A DNA stretch of 60,000 bases from Takakia lepidozioides (taxonomy: Eukaryota; Streptophyta; Takakiopsida; Takakiales; Takakiaceae): contig CM060731.1 of assembly GCA_030704615.1 (NCBI GenBank), positions 95,276,756 through 95,336,755 of the forward strand, given 5' to 3'. Within the stretch, counting starts at the first letter, position 1; each line of letters opens with the position of its first letter. Positions 30,026 to 41,694 of this stretch are shown in pieces. The notes below the pieces were generated by a model, which saw nothing but the letters and a program-made list of their open reading frames with translations, was not told the origin of the DNA and ran no database searches. A program made the translations under genes and the position numbers.

Positions 30026-30326
30026 ATTGGAGCTGCCGGCAAACAGCAAGGTGCACCCAGTATTCCATGTCTCCCTTTTGAAGCCTTACTTCAAAGATGA
30101 AGCGCATCCGAATCGGCATCAAGTGTTGCGTCCGCCACCTATGCTGTTGGATCATGAAAATGAACCTGAGTACGAGGTGGAGGCAATACTTAAGTCGAGG
30201 AGGTTCAGGAACCGAGAAACGGAGTATCTCGTCAAATGGAAGGGCTATCATCATGTGGAGGCATCTTGGGTGCGTGCCTCAGAAATGGGAAACGCATCCG
30301 AGGCGGTTGCAGCTTTCGAAGGGTGA
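30018..30326 (+). pseudogene. pol: Element A chromodomain
   Basis: The frame reads VHPVFHVSLLKPYFKDE, then the chromodomain YEVEAILKSRRFRNRETEYL, VKWKGYHHVEASWV, with aromatic residues at the three cage positions (Tyr, Trp, Trp). Chromodomains on integrase direct chromoviruses to modified chromatin. The ORF is joined to integrase by the deletion at 30018. Confidence 0.9.
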
Positions 30327-31253
30327 CCTCAAAAGCGGAAGAAGCGTTGATGGGGACATCAACCTTGGAGCGTGGGGGAGGAAATGCATGCTTAGCCCGG
30401 CTTAGCTAGCTTAGGAATCCAATTGCAAAGACTTGTATTGTACAAATCGTGCTATAAATGAAATGGATTCCAAATGTTGTGCGTCTTATTTTGTTTGGAA
30501 TGGTGATGCATGGTATGGTTGGCTAGTGTGTAGAATGCATGCTAGCTTATAAAAGTGGGAGAGGTAAATTGGATTAATCGTGTGTTTGCGTAGTGCCAAA
30601 ATCGGGTGACCCCCATCCAAGGGGCAAGGAAACTTGCGCCTTCTTTGGGAGTTCACGTGCTAGTGCGCACCTGGCGCGTGCGCGTACTATAACTGCGCTA
30701 CCGAGGGGGTTGCCTTGTAGTGCGGGCTAACACGGAAGCTACGTGCTTCCGTTCACGTACTATAATCGTGTAGCCTCGGGACGAAGTCATAGTGCGGCTT
30801 CGGCGTGTTCCCGTACCTCAAGCCAGCATCCAAGGCGGACCCAATTGTAGTGATTGGGGCGCACGGTTGGTTCAAGGTTATCTTCCTAGTCAAAGAGGGT
30901 TCCAGGGAACCCTTGCTCAAGGTGATGCCAAAAGCGGCATCATGAGCGGTCGCAAGCAATGTTGTTGCAGTAAGGCGATCCGATCCTCGGGGAGGATCGT
31001 TCCTTGGCCTTGAAGTAGGCCAAGAAGAGTGCACTGGGAGGAGCTAGAGAGGCTCCACCCTTGGCCGGGACTTGGAGGAAGTCGGCCGAACTAGCTAGTG
31101 GAGAGTAGAGTCAAGTGTGGGGTTTGGTTCTTTGCCATGGGACGCCATGGTACGGAAACAAACTCCTTGATGTGGGACGCCACAACTTGGATGTTCGTTT
31201 CTACAAAATGGACAAGTCGATGAGGACATCGACTCCCTGTTGGTAGGGATGTG
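30327..31253 (+). other. 3' untranslated region of element A
   Basis: About 930 bp without a supported ORF, conserved in B and C. It contains two GTACTATAA words near 30685 and 30765, a small hairpin around GGAAGC...GCTTCC, and a 66-bp block (about 30770-30836, inverted) that also occurs alone at 55747-55812. Before the LTR lies GGTAGGGATGTG, a weak polypurine tract. Confidence 0.75.
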
Positions 31254-31981
31254 TGTTGCGGCCCTTTGCCTTGAGGGCAGGGGGTCGGGACACATGAGGG
31301 GCTGCCCCTGTGGTGGGGGCAGCGGCAGCGATAGGTATGGGGGCTGAAGCACCCTTGAATGCCCAAGGCACTCAAGGAGGCAGAGGCGCTCACTAGGTGG
31401 AGCCCCGCACACCGGGTTGCGGTGGGGGTGGCTCCACAAGGGGTGGTGGTAGCTTAGCGGGACTTAGTGGGGGTGGCATAGGACTCACCATGGGGGCGGA
31501 GACCTCGTGGTGGGAGTCGTGGGGAGTCTTGGGACTCATCACGGTCCATAGGGGCCGTGGTGAGTGGGCCAAGACTCACCGCGACTCATCACCGGGAGTC
31601 GAGGGTTTTCGTGGTGGTTCGCCATAAAATGGCATGGCTGGTTGTGAAACCCCCGCGGACAGCTACAGAAGTATATAAAGGGGGAGTAGTGACCCCGAGA
31701 ACGGTGCAAGCCCGTTGGTGACCAAAAACTAGTGAGTAAGCGAGCGAGCCGGAAAGCGACCAAAGAGTGGGGAGTTGTTCCGGACTGCCATCTACCAAAG
31801 GGAATTCTCCTAGGCCCAAATAGGTTGAGGGTTTAGTGGGAAGCGAAGGGGGGACCGTTATGTCCCGGTGAGCAGGCGAAGCTCCAAGTTGGCCCGGGCG
31901 GCCAGGTTGGGAGTCAGGCGCGCGCATCAAAGCGAGTAACTATGACTTGAAGGGGAGCTTACCGAAGTGGGGTGCGCGACA
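31254..31981 (+). repeat. 3' LTR of element A (728 bp)
   Basis: It starts TGTTGCGGCCC (one change from TGTCGCGG) and ends GCGACA. It is close to the 5' LTR by eye, with small indels in C/G runs. Confidence 0.92.
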
Positions 31982-32556
31982 CCCGCACACCGGGTTGCGG
32001 TGGGGGTGGCTCCACAAGGGGTGGTGGTAGCTTAGCGGGACTTAGTGGGGGTGGCATAGGACTCACCCTAGGGCGGAGATCTCGTGGTGGGAGTCGTGGG
32101 GAGTCTTGGGACTCATCACGGTCCATAGGGGCCGTGGTGGGTGGGCCAAGACTCACCGCGACTCATCACCGGGAGTCGAGGGTGTTCGTGGTGGTTCGCC
32201 ATAAAATGGCATGGTTGTTTGTGAAACCCCCGCGGACAGCTACAGAAGTATATATAGGGAGTAGTAAACCGGAGAACGGTGCAAGCCCGTTGGTGACCAA
32301 AACCTAGTGAGTAAGCGAGCGAGCTGGAAAGCGACCAAAGAGTGGGGAGCTGTTCCGGACTGCCAACTACCTAAGGGAATTCCACTGGTTTGAAATCGTT
32401 GGAGGGTTCTTTGGGAGATCAAAGGGGGGACCGTTATGCCCCGGTGAGCAGCCGGAGCTCCAAGTTGGCCCGGCGGCCAGGTTGGGAGTTAGGCGCACGC
32501 ATCAAGCGAGTAACTATGACTTGAGGAGAGAGCTTACCGAAGTGAGGTGCGCGACA
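31982..32556 (+). repeat. Second, truncated LTR copy (575 bp) in tandem with the 3' LTR
   Basis: It begins CCCGCACACCGGG, which corresponds to LTR position about 151, and runs to the normal LTR end GCGACA, directly before CAAC of the target duplication. The first 150 bp of the LTR are absent. The structure is a tandem duplication of LTR positions 151 to the end. Confidence 0.9.
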
Positions 32557-33345
32557 CAACCGGTAGGGTGCCTTGGTAGGCGGCTCCGATCCCGGTATCA
32601 CCTCAATCTTGTGGTCAACTCCCCTTCGCGGTGGCAAGCCGCTTGGTAAATCCTCCGGCATCACATCCCGGTATTTCTCCAAGATCCCTTTGATCCAATC
32701 TGAGCTCGGCTCCCTATTCCCTTCTCCCTTCACTTGTCTTATGTAAAGCAAAAATTGGGGCTCGTGTGACTCCTCCATGGCCCACTCCCTTGCTGACAGA
32801 AGGTTTATTCGCCCTCCCACGGGGTGGGGCATTTCCGACACTCGTAAAACTTCGCCACCATTCCCACACATTAGCGTGACTACTCTCTTGCGGCCATTTA
32901 TGACCGCTCCGGATTTGCTCAAAAAGGTCATCCCCAAAATGAGATCCACTCCATTGATCTTGCAAATGGTGAAGTTCTTACATCCCTACCAACTCCCCAG
33001 TTGAAGAGGAACATCGAACACCAACTTCGTCGCCAATTGTGATTCTCCTTTGGCAGAACGCACCTCAATAGAGGCCCCCACATCACTTGTCGGGAGTCCT
33101 AGCTTTCGTGCCGTTGCCGGTGTCATGAAGGAGTGCAACGCTCCTGTGTCCACCAACAACGACACGTTAGTTCCGGAGATTATCCCACTCACAAACATTA
33201 ACTGACTCCCTTTACGCAGGGCGCCAGTTTCTTGATACAACTCACAAGAATAGTTGCCTACCTTGTAAGTCTTGGCGACCACCGCTTCCACCAAGCGGCT
33301 GATGGAATCTTCCGACAGCTCTATGGTTGCCCGAGTCATGTTCAA
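32557..33345 (-). pseudogene. pol: Element B protease and RT start
   Basis: The frame at 32986-33345 carries the protease with an intact VSLLVDTGALHSFMT. After a frameshift near 32985 the frame at 32557-32949 reads MDLILGMTFLSKSGAVINGR and RINLLSAREWAMEESHEPQF, ending PPTKAPYRL at the insertion point of element A. The rest of RT lies at 25427 and below. Confidence 0.88.
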
Positions 33346-33356
33346 TTTGTCGGGGA

Positions 33357-34423
33357 TTTACGCACTTCTTAGCCATGTGCCCGGGCTCCCCGCAATTAAA
33401 GCACACTCCATCAAAGGTCGCCTTTTGTCCGCCATAAGCCGTCGCACCTGATTTTCCTTTCGGAGCACCGGGTGTCGTCTTGGCGTGTGAAGGCCCTCCC
33501 TTTGATTTCCACGTGCCATTGTCACCGCGTGGCCTATCCCACTTCTTTTCCGGTCGAAATGAGTCACCCTCCCGCCGGGTCTTCTTGTGGTTCAGCTCCG
33601 TACGGCCTTGTCTTTCGCCCCTAGGGACATCCGAGAAACATTCAGCCCTCTCAATTGCCTCGTTCAAAGTCTTAGGTGGCTTCTCCTCCAACTTCCGCCT
33701 GGCCCATGGGGCCAGTCCCACCACAAAGTTGAAGACCATTTTTGGTTTTGCCATGTCCGCGACTTCGAGCAACAGCACATTGAAAGCCTGAACATATCCC
33801 CGAATGTCATCCGTTTGCTTCAGATTACTCATCTTGTCTCGGGCAAGCCAGGATGTGTTGAGGGGCACAATTTGTCTCTTCATCAATTCCTTGAACCCAC
33901 TCCAGTTCAAGGTTTTCGGGTTTGGACCTCGGTCATGAAGGCGTTTCTGCCACCATTGTTGAGCATAGCCCCTCAAATAGGTGGGAGCCACTTCCACCCG
34001 ATCCTCGTCACTCAACTTGGCTGCCTGGAAGTACTGCTCTAGCTCCAAGAGCCAGGTATTGAGTGCCTTCCAATTTTGGACGCCCTCGAAGGTGCTGCGT
34101 TCCTTAGGCTTCACCTTAAACTTTGCCTTAGTGGAAGTGGCATTAGCCGCCTTCAACACGTCTTTCAACGTCCCGCCAAACTGCGCCAACAACCCTTCCC
34201 AAAAGGCTGCTGGCATGGGAGGCATCCGTTGGTCTGTCGGAGCTCTCTGGAATTCCTCGGGCTTTGACTCCTCAGATTCCTCCCGATCTTGAGCGGCCTT
34301 GTTTTCAAAAGCATGCATCGCTTCCTCAAACGGCCGCTTCGGTGACACGTTGCCCCCATCGGGCTCACCAGGAGCATCATCTTTCAGGCCGTTCCGCTTT
34401 TGCTTTGGCTTGCCCGACCCCAT
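33357..34423 (-). CDS. gag: Element B gag, longest intact copy
   Basis: The ATG at 34423 (MGSGKPKQKRNG) opens a frame that stays intact through the capsid (FWEGLLAQFGGTLKDVLKAA, YAQQWWQKRLHDRG, ADMAKPKMVFNFVVGLAPWA) and the zinc knuckle CFNCGEPGHMAKKC, about 355 residues before a shift near 33355 separates it from the protease. An acidic N-terminal stretch precedes the capsid, and a Lys/Arg-rich segment precedes the knuckle, as usual for RNA-binding gag. The frame is open upstream to the primer site, but that start is non-ATG and less likely. Confidence 0.88.
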
Positions 34424-34478
34424 GATGAGGCCGATCCCAAGGATGATCGCGTACTGAACTCTAAGCTCTGATACCAAG

Positions 34479-35204
34479 TGTCACGCACCTCACTTTGGTA
34501 AGCTCCCCTTCAAGTCATAGTTACTCGGTTTGATGAGCGCGCCTAACTCCCAACCTAGCCGCCGGGCCAACTCGGAGCTTCAGCTGCTCACCGGGACATA
34601 ACAGTCCCCCTTTTCTCCCCCAACAAACCCTCCACCAATTTGGGCCTAGTGGAAATTCCTTTTGGTAGTTGGCAGTTCGGAATAGCTCCCCACTTCTTGG
34701 ACGCTTTCCGGCTCGCTCGCTTACTCACTAGTTTTTGGTCACCAACGGGCTTGCACCGTTCTCGGGGTTACTACTCCCTATATATACTTCTGTGTCTGTC
34801 CATGGGGGTTTCACAAACAACCATGCCATTTTATGGTGAACCACCACGAAGACCCTCTATTCCCGGTGATGAGTCGCGGTGAGTCTTGGCCCACCCACCA
34901 CGGCCCCATTGGACCGTGGTGAGTCCCAAGACTCCCCACGACTCCCACCACAAGGTCTCCGCCCCATGGTGAGTCCTATGCCACCCCCACTAAGTCCCAC
35001 TAAGCTACATCCACCCCTTGTGGAGCCACCCCCACCGCAACCTGGTGTGCGGGGCTCCACCTAGTGAGCGCCTCCGCCTCCTTGAGTGCCTTGGGCACTC
35101 AAGGGTGCTTCAGCCCCCCCGTACCTATTGCTGTCACTGCCCCCACCATAGGGACAGCCCCTTTGCGTCCTGACCCCCTGCCCTTAAGGCAAAGGGCCGC
35201 GACA
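34479..35204 (-). repeat. 5' LTR of element B (726 bp)
   Basis: It starts TGTCACGCACC and ends GGCCGCGACA on the plus strand and is followed on its inner side by the initiator-Met primer site at 34465-34476. The right flank (CGCTT, 35205-35209) is sequence assigned to element D. Confidence 0.92.
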
Positions 35205-35381
35205 CGCTTGGTCTTCATCTCCCAATTTTCTAAAGTATATGGATCAAGAGGCCGGGTGCAACGAGAGCCCCATCGTTAGTCGTCTGCTTGCAATCCATGA
35301 TCTTCAATTGAGTATCCATGGCATTGAGCTCCCACCAGCTAGACCTTGGATCACTTGTCAACTACACCATTGTCATGCCCA
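35205..35381 (-). other. Element D 3' region
   Basis: This lies downstream of the PHD-bearing frame and contains no supported ORF. It probably belongs to D's 3' untranslated part, cut by the insertion of element B. Confidence 0.45.
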
Positions 35382-35815
<434 letters not shown>

Positions 35816-37359
35816 TCTACTCTCTTGCGGCCACCTATGACCGCTCCGGATTTGCTCAAAAAGGTCATCCCCAAAATGAGATCCACTCCATCGATCTCGC
35901 AGATGGTGAAGTTCTCACGTCCCTCCCAACTCCCCAGTTGAAGAGGAACATCAAACGCCAACCTTGTCGCCAACTGAGGTTCTCCTTTGGCAGAGCGCAC
36001 CTCAATAGAGGCCCCCACGTCACTTGTCAGGAGTCCCAACTTTCGCGCCGCCGCCGCCGTCATGAAGGAGTGCAACGCTCCTGTGTCCACCAACAACGAC
36101 ACGTTAGTTCCGGATATTATCCCATCCACGAACAATAACTGACTCCCTTTATGCAGGGCGCCAGTTTCCTGATACAACTCACAAGAATAGTTGCCTACCT
36201 TGCAAGTCCTGGCGACCACCGCTTCCACCAAGCGGCTGATGGTATCTTCCGACAACTCCGTGGTTGCCCGAGTCATGTTCAATTGTCGAGGTTTTGTGCA
36301 CTTCTTGGCCATGTGCCCGGACTCCCCGCAATTGAAACACACTCCATCAAAGGTTGCCTTCTGTCCGCCATAAGCCGCTACACCCGCTTTTCCTTTCGAA
36401 GCACCGGGTGCCGCCTTGACGTGTGAAGGCCCTCCCTTCGATTTCCACGTGCCATTGTCGCCGCGTGGCCTATCCCACTTCTTTTCCGGTCGGAAGGAGT
36501 CACCTTCCCGCCGGGTCTTCTTGTGGTTCAGCTCCGTACGGCCTTGTCTCTCACCCTTAGGGACATCCGAGAAACATTCAGCCCTCTCAATTGCCTCGTT
36601 CAAAGTCTTGGGTGGCTTCTCCTCCAACTTCCGCCTGGCCCATGGGGCCAGTTCCGCCACAAAGTTGAAGACCATTTCTGGTTCTGCCATGTCCGCAACT
36701 TCGAGCAACAGCACATTGAAAGCCTGGACATACCCCCGAATGTCATCTGTTTGCTTCAAATTCCTCATCTTGTCCCGGGCAAGCCAGGATGCGTTGAGGG
36801 GCACAAACTGTCTCTTCATCAATTCCTTGAACCCACTCTAGTTCAAGGTTTCCGGGCTTGGGCCTCGGTCGTGAAGGCGTTTTTGCCACCGTTGTTGAGC
36901 ATAGCCCCTCAAATAGGTGGGAGCCACTTCCACCCGATCCTCGTCACTCAACTTGGCTGCCCGGAAGTACTGCTCTAGCTCCAAGAGCCAGGTCTTGAGT
37001 GCCTTCCAATTTCGGACGCCCTCGAAGGTGCTGGGTTCCTTAGGCTTCACCTTAAACTTTGCCTTAGTGGAAGTGGCATTAGCCGCCTTCAACACGTCTT
37101 TCAACGTCCCGCCAAACTGCGCCAACAACCCTTCCCAAAAGGCTGCTGGCATGGGAGGCATCCGTTGGTCTGTCGGAGCTCTCTGGAATTCCTCGGGCTC
37201 TGACTCCTCTGATTCCTCCCGATCTTGAGCGGCCTTGTTTTCAAAAGCATGCATCGCTTCCTCAAACGGCCGTCTCGGTGACAAGTCGCCCCCATTGGGC
37301 TCACCAGGATCATCATCTTTTGGGCCGTTCCGCTTTCGCTTTGGCTTGCCCGACCCCAT
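35816..37359 (-). pseudogene. gag: Element E gag and protease
   Basis: The ATG at 37359 (MGSGKPKRKRNG) opens gag. A TAG at about 36838 interrupts it (ETLN, stop), after which the frame 36822-35776 continues with MKRQFVPLNASWLARDKMRN, the zinc knuckle CFNCGESGHMAKKC and the protease VSLLVDTGALHSFMT, with DTG intact. The last element residues are GAVIGGRKRV. Apart from the stop the frame is well preserved. Confidence 0.88.
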
Positions 37360-37414
37360 GATGAGGCCAATCCCAAGGACGATCGCGTACTGAACTCTAA
37401 GCTCTGATACCAAG

Positions 37415-38142
37415 TGTCGCGCACCTCACTTCGGTAAGCTCCCCTTCAAGTCATAGTTACTCGCTTTGATGCGCGCGCCTGACTCCCAACCTGGCCGCCG
37501 GGCCAACTTGGAGCCTCGGCTGTTCACCGGGGCATAACGGTCCCCCCTTTGTTCTCCCAAAGAACCCTCCACCGATTTGGAACCAGCGGGAATTCCCTTT
37601 GGTAGTTGGCAGTCCGGAACAGCTCCCCACTCTTTGGTCGCTTTCCGGCTCGCTCGCTTACTCACTAGTTTTTGGTCACCAACGGGCTTGCACCGTTCTC
37701 GGGGTTACTACTCCCTATATATACTTCTGTAGCTGTCCGCAGGGGTTTCACAACCAGCCATGCCATTTTATGGCGAACCACCAGGAAGACCCTCGATTCC
37801 CGGTGGTGAGTCGCGGTGAGTCTTGGCCCACTCACCACGGCCCCAATGGACCGTGATGAGTCCCAAGACTCCCCACGACTCCCACCTCGAGGTCTCCACC
37901 CATGGTGAGTCCTATGCCACCCCCCACTAAGTCCCGCTAAGCTACCACCACCCCTTGTGGAGCCACCCCCACCGCAACCCGGTGTGCGGGGCTCCACCTA
38001 GTGAGCGCCTCCGCCTCCTTGAGTGCCTTGGGCACTCAAGGGTGCTTCAGCCCCCGTACCTATCGCTGCTACTGCCCCCACCACAGGGGCAGCCCCTCTT
38101 GTGTCCCGACCCCCCCAGCCCTCAAGGCAAAGGGCCGCGACA
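37415..38142 (-). repeat. 5' LTR of element E (728 bp)
   Basis: It starts TGTCGCGCACC and ends GGCCGCGACA on the plus strand. The outer flank ATCAAGG is integrase sequence of element D (AIVLNLD on the minus strand). Confidence 0.92.
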
Positions 38143-39291
38143 ATCAAGGTTGAGGACTATTGCAGTCTCCCTGCGAATAGATGCAGGCAAATCTGGCTCT
38201 CGGCCAAAGAGAAGGAAATAAGGCGAGAATGAGGCAAGTGATGCTTGTTTGCTAAGCCTGTAGCCCATGGCCAACCAAGGTAGCTGAAGGTCTCTATCTC
38301 CTAAGTGTCCCTTCTGCAAGCCTCGCTTGACTGTTTGTACAACCCTCTCTGCCAGGCCATTAGCCTCGGGATGATCCCGAGAAGTAGTATGGTGATCTAT
38401 CAAGGCTTGCTCACACAAAGCCTGAAACTCCCCCAAGAACTCTCTCCCCTGGTCCGTGAGTACCTCGGCTGGAGCACCAAATTGGCTAAGCACTCGATCT
38501 AAGAATTCATACGCAGCATCCTCACTTGCCTTGTCAGGCAATGCCACCAGTTCAATCTACTTGGAGAAATGTTCCACCACCACCAGCATATACTTGTTAT
38601 GGTGAATCGTTAGTGGCAATGGGCATGCAAAGTCAAGACTCCAACGATAGCCCAAACCCATAATGGGTAAAGGATGCAATTGTAGAGTAGGTGCATTGAA
38701 AGAAGCCCGCACTCTATCACACACCATGCACCTTGCCACTAACTGTTGCACATCCATGTGCATGCCCCACCACCAGTACTGTCCTTGCAGCAAACTATGA
38801 GTACGTCGCACCCCAAAATGTCCCAACTTCTCATGGGCATGGCGTATCAATTGCGCTTGTTGTGTTGGATGAGGCACAATCCTCTCTCGTCCATCCTCCC
38901 ATACACGGAGTAGGTGAGTCCCCTCCCACTTGAACCTCTTGGCTCGTTGTAGGATCCGATCTCTCTCCTTAGCAGTCACACTGGCTGTTGTTTCTCCTGT
39001 ACAAAGGTAGGCCAACACTGCTGCATCTTCATGCACATCCTTAGCACCATCAAGCTCCTCACTGATCTCCGGATCATCATGCACACCATCTACAAGACCA
39101 ATCCTATGGGATGGACCAGCTTGAGCTCCCATTGCTAGGATGCACAAAAAGGCAGATGCATGCCATCCTGGCACCATCTCCTCATCCGTCTTACCATGCC
39201 ACCGAGCTCTAGTATCATCATGCTTGCTCGTGCATGGATTACGACTCAACCCATTTGCATCCCGATTGACTATACCGGCTCGATGCACCAC
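38143..39291 (-). pseudogene. pol: Element D integrase
   Basis: Two collinear frames in the same phase are separated by one TAG near 38557 (EHFSK, stop, IELVALPDK). The first holds an HHCC finger (HAHEKLGHFG, CMVCDRV) and the core start (YRWSLDFACPLPL). The second holds LTDQGREFLGEF and DHPEANGLAERVVQTVKRG, giving the D, D, E residues. The frame is cut by element E after IRRETAIVLNLD. Confidence 0.9.
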
Positions 39292-39660
39292 CTAGAAGTC
39301 GTACTCTTGAAGCATAAGTACCCACCGTGCAAGCTTCCATGTAAGCTTGTCTGACTCCATCAACCACTTCAATGGTTGGTGATCCGTGATAAGGGTGAAG
39401 AGGTTGCCATAGAGGTAACATCTGAAATATGCCACTGCCCATACCGCAACTAGACACTCCCCTTCATATGTATACTTCGCCTCGGCATCATTGTTCGAGC
39501 GGCTGGCATATGCCACTACAAACTCTCTTCCCTTGTCATCCACCTGTGTGAGCACTCCTCCAATTCCCAGCATACTCCAATTCGTATGTAGCTAGAAAGG
39601 CCGCCCCCGAATAGGCCGCCTCAGAATAGGTGCAAAAGTCAATCGAGCCTTGAGTTCCTC
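39292..39660 (-). pseudogene. pol: Element D RNase H
   Basis: The frame shows SMLGIGGVLTQVDDKGREFV, YEGECLVAVWAVAYFRCYL and LITDHQPLKWL. The first catalytic Asp appears changed to Asn (LHTNWS), and TAG codons lie just upstream (GRPF, stop) and at the end (EYDF, stop, VVHRAG). It is in phase with integrase. Confidence 0.87.
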
Positions 39661-40525
39661 AAAGGCTTCCTCCTGCTCCTCCTCCCACTGCCACTCCTGA
39701 TCCACCTTGGTCAACTTGGTAAGAGCCTTTGAGGAATCCCTTGACAAACCGTCGATAGTAGTTTGTCAACCCCATGAAAGCACGAACTCTGCTAACATCT
39801 ATGGGGCGTGGAATGCGTGCAATGGCCTCCACCTTCGTCTTTTGAACACCCAATCCTCCAGGGTATATCATGTGGCCCAGATACTCAATCTGGTTATGGA
39901 AGAACTTGCATTTCCCAGGGTGCAATTTCAACCCATGCGCTCTCAAGCGCTCAAATACCACCTGAAGGTGTCTCTCATGCTCCTCAACTGTAGCACTAAA
40001 GACTTTGATGTCATCAATGTAGCGCCGGGCAAAGTCTAGCCCCTCGAGAATCCTATCCATAACCCTCTGAAACTTTGCAGGAGCATTCTTCACCCCAAAC
40101 GGTAGGAACCGCCATTGGTACAAGCAATCCTTCCCATGTTGGTTAATCCCCTTTTGCTTGTCAGCATCTTTGATTGGCAACTGGTGGTAACCGGATCGCA
40201 AGTCCAATATGCTAAACACCTTTGCATGCCCAATGGCATCAAAGATCTCCTCTAGAGTTGACATGACATATCTATCGGACTTAGTATGACGATTCACAGG
40301 ACGATAGTCCCCACACATCCTTCTTTCTGTCCAATTGCCATAGATATCCTTCTTAGCTGGCATTACCGTTGCCGAGACATATTCCCCGCCTGACAACTCC
40401 ACCAATCCAGCTTTGAACAGCTCCATAGTCCGTGACTGGATCAATGACCTCTCCATGTCACTATACCGGTAGGGCCTTCGAAAAATTGGCGTGTCACTTG
40501 CCAAATCAATACCGGAGTTGCACAC
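39661..40525 (-). pseudogene. pol: Element D reverse transcriptase
   Basis: The 288-codon frame reads [72 protein letters not shown] and RRYIDDIKVFS (YIDD at 40010-40021), then VRAFMGLTNYYRRFVKGF, after which the frame shifts near 39725. The sequence is clearly different from the chromovirus RT of A, B and C, so D is a separate Ty3 lineage. Confidence 0.92.
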
Positions 40526-40729
40526 GTCAGTGACGTCACGTCGGACCTGACGCTGACGCGACCAACGTCACGTCAGTTTTTGCCGAAAAATCAGTAAAAC
40601 ATGAGTTAGGTGAAAAATATGTCACGTAGGTGGACACGTTGTATTCCAAGCGACACCTTGGCAAGTGAATGAATTGTTTTATAAATTACTCAATCCACCA
40701 ATAGTTGAGGTCATTTTTAAATCATTATT
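40526..40729. other. Left edge of the hAT-like element
   Basis: TGACGTCACG, CTGACGCTGACG and CGTCACGTCA form overlapping inverted words around ACGT cores at 40526-40575. The rest is AT-rich. The element's terminal inverted repeat was not identified; CAGTGACGTCAC at 40528 could be its start, but no partner was found at the right end. Confidence 0.4.
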
Positions 40730-41290
40730 GTTAAATTGGTGCGACCTCCAAATGGTGGTGGTCGCAGAATTTATCTTATTTTTTAATAGTTGCGACCACC
40801 AGCAGAGGGGTTGTCGCAGCATTTTTTGTAAAAATAGATGCAACCACCAGCAGGGGTGGTCGCATTTTTTTCTCTTCTTAAACAGTTGCGACCACCGCTA
40901 CTGGTGGTCGCACAATTTTTTTTTAATTTGTAATAGGTGCGACCACCATCAGGGGGGTGGTTGCAACATTTTTTTATTTTTTAATATCTGCGACCACTAG
41001 CATGGGGGTGGTCGCAACATTTTTCTGTTATTTTAATAGGTGCGACCACCAGCAAGGGGGTGGTCGCAGATTATTTTTTTTAAATTTTTTTTCTTAATAT
41101 TCTCTGTGACCACGAGCATAGGGGTGGTCGCAACATTTTTCTTTTTTTTAATAGGTGCGACCACCAGCATGGGGGTGGTCGCAGAAATTTTCTATTTGTT
41201 TAATAGGTGCGACCACCAGCAGGGGGGTGGTCGCAGAAATTTTCTGTTTTTTTAATAGGTGCGACCACCAGCATGAGGGTGGTCACAGCA
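40730..41290. repeat. Left palindrome array of the hAT-like element
   Basis: About eleven units of roughly 50 bp, anchored by GCGACCACC at about 40791, 40839, 40886, 40939, 40990, 41042, 41157, 41208 and 41260. Each is an inverted repeat TGCGACCACC ... GGTGGTCGCA with a 6-9 base loop (AGCAGGGG type), separated by T-rich spacers ending in TTTAATAGG. Reading frames across it are not genes. Confidence 0.92.
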
Positions 41291-41390
41291 GTTTTTTTTA
41301 AAAAATAACATGCGACTTCCTCGTGCGATCTGGAACGGTCGCAGCATTGGATCTGATTCGTCGAGCGTGTGAGGCTTGGAGGCTGGAGAG

Positions 41391-41398
41391 TATATAAG
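41391..41398 (+). promoter_or_regulatory. TATA box of the hAT transposase
   Basis: GAGAGTATATAAGGTGG lies about 100 bp after the left array and 300 bp before the first ATG. A 5' untranslated leader or intron must fill the distance. Confidence 0.55.
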
Positions 41399-41694
41399 GT
41401 GGTCCCAATGCCCCTCACTTCTTTTGTGGCGAGTGAATGTTCTCTATTCCTTGAGCAAGAGTGTAAGCCCAAGAGGAGGGTGCGGACCGTTTGCTGTTGT
41501 GGCTTCCACCAGAGCCACTGTAGCAAATTGTCGAAATGCACAATACTACATGGTGCATTGATCCACTTGGATTGATGCCGTAGTGTTGGGCCATCGCATT
41601 CTGTTCTAACTTCTATTGCTCTTGACAAATCTACCAAGTACACTAGTGTTCTTCGTTCAACCTTAAGTTTGTGGTTAGGGTTTTGGGTGTGAGG

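Larger units (their letters stand above)
25428..32556 (+). mobile_element. Element A: chromovirus, plus strand, nested in element B
   Basis: The 5' LTR is 25428-26154 and the full 3' LTR 31254-31981, followed directly by a second, 5'-truncated LTR copy to 32556. CAAC at 25424-25427 and 32557-32560 is the probable target-site duplication; the empty site is represented in element C. Internal order: primer site, gag, protease, RT, RNase H, integrase, chromodomain, 3' UTR. Frameshifts, a nonsense codon in gag, a changed protease active site and a deletion in integrase make it defective. Confidence 0.9.
21497..35204 (-). mobile_element. Element B: chromovirus, minus strand, split by element A
   Basis: The 5' LTR is 34479-35204; gag and protease run down to 32557. 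The element is then interrupted by element A (25428-32556) and resumes at 25427 with RT, RNase H, integrase and chromodomain remnants, a 3' untranslated segment and a truncated 3' LTR (21497-21914). Continuity is shown by comparison with element C, where the sequence at the break is joined (about 48930-48960), and by CAAC at both sides of A. The part left of A is much more decayed in frame than the gag part. The element lies against D sequence at 35205 and appears to have inserted into D's 3' region. Confidence 0.85.
35816..38142 (-). mobile_element. Element E: truncated chromovirus (5' LTR, gag, protease only)
   Basis: The LTR at 37415-38142, primer site at 37401-37412, gag and protease belong to the A/B/C family. 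The element stops inside the protease 3' part (GRKRV) at about 35816, where element D sequence resumes. pol and the 3' LTR are gone, so a deletion removed them together with part of D. No target duplication can be recognised. Confidence 0.88.

Noticed and set aside
40526-40540. Terminal inverted repeat of the hAT-like element (CAGTGACGTCAC)
   Set aside because: No inverted partner was found beyond the right array, and no 8-bp duplication could be paired.
40730-41290. Regularly spaced palindromic units resembling a CRISPR array
   Set aside because: Spacers are near-identical T-rich sequence, the units are strong palindromes of about 28 bp, no cas gene is present, and the context is a eukaryotic transposon.
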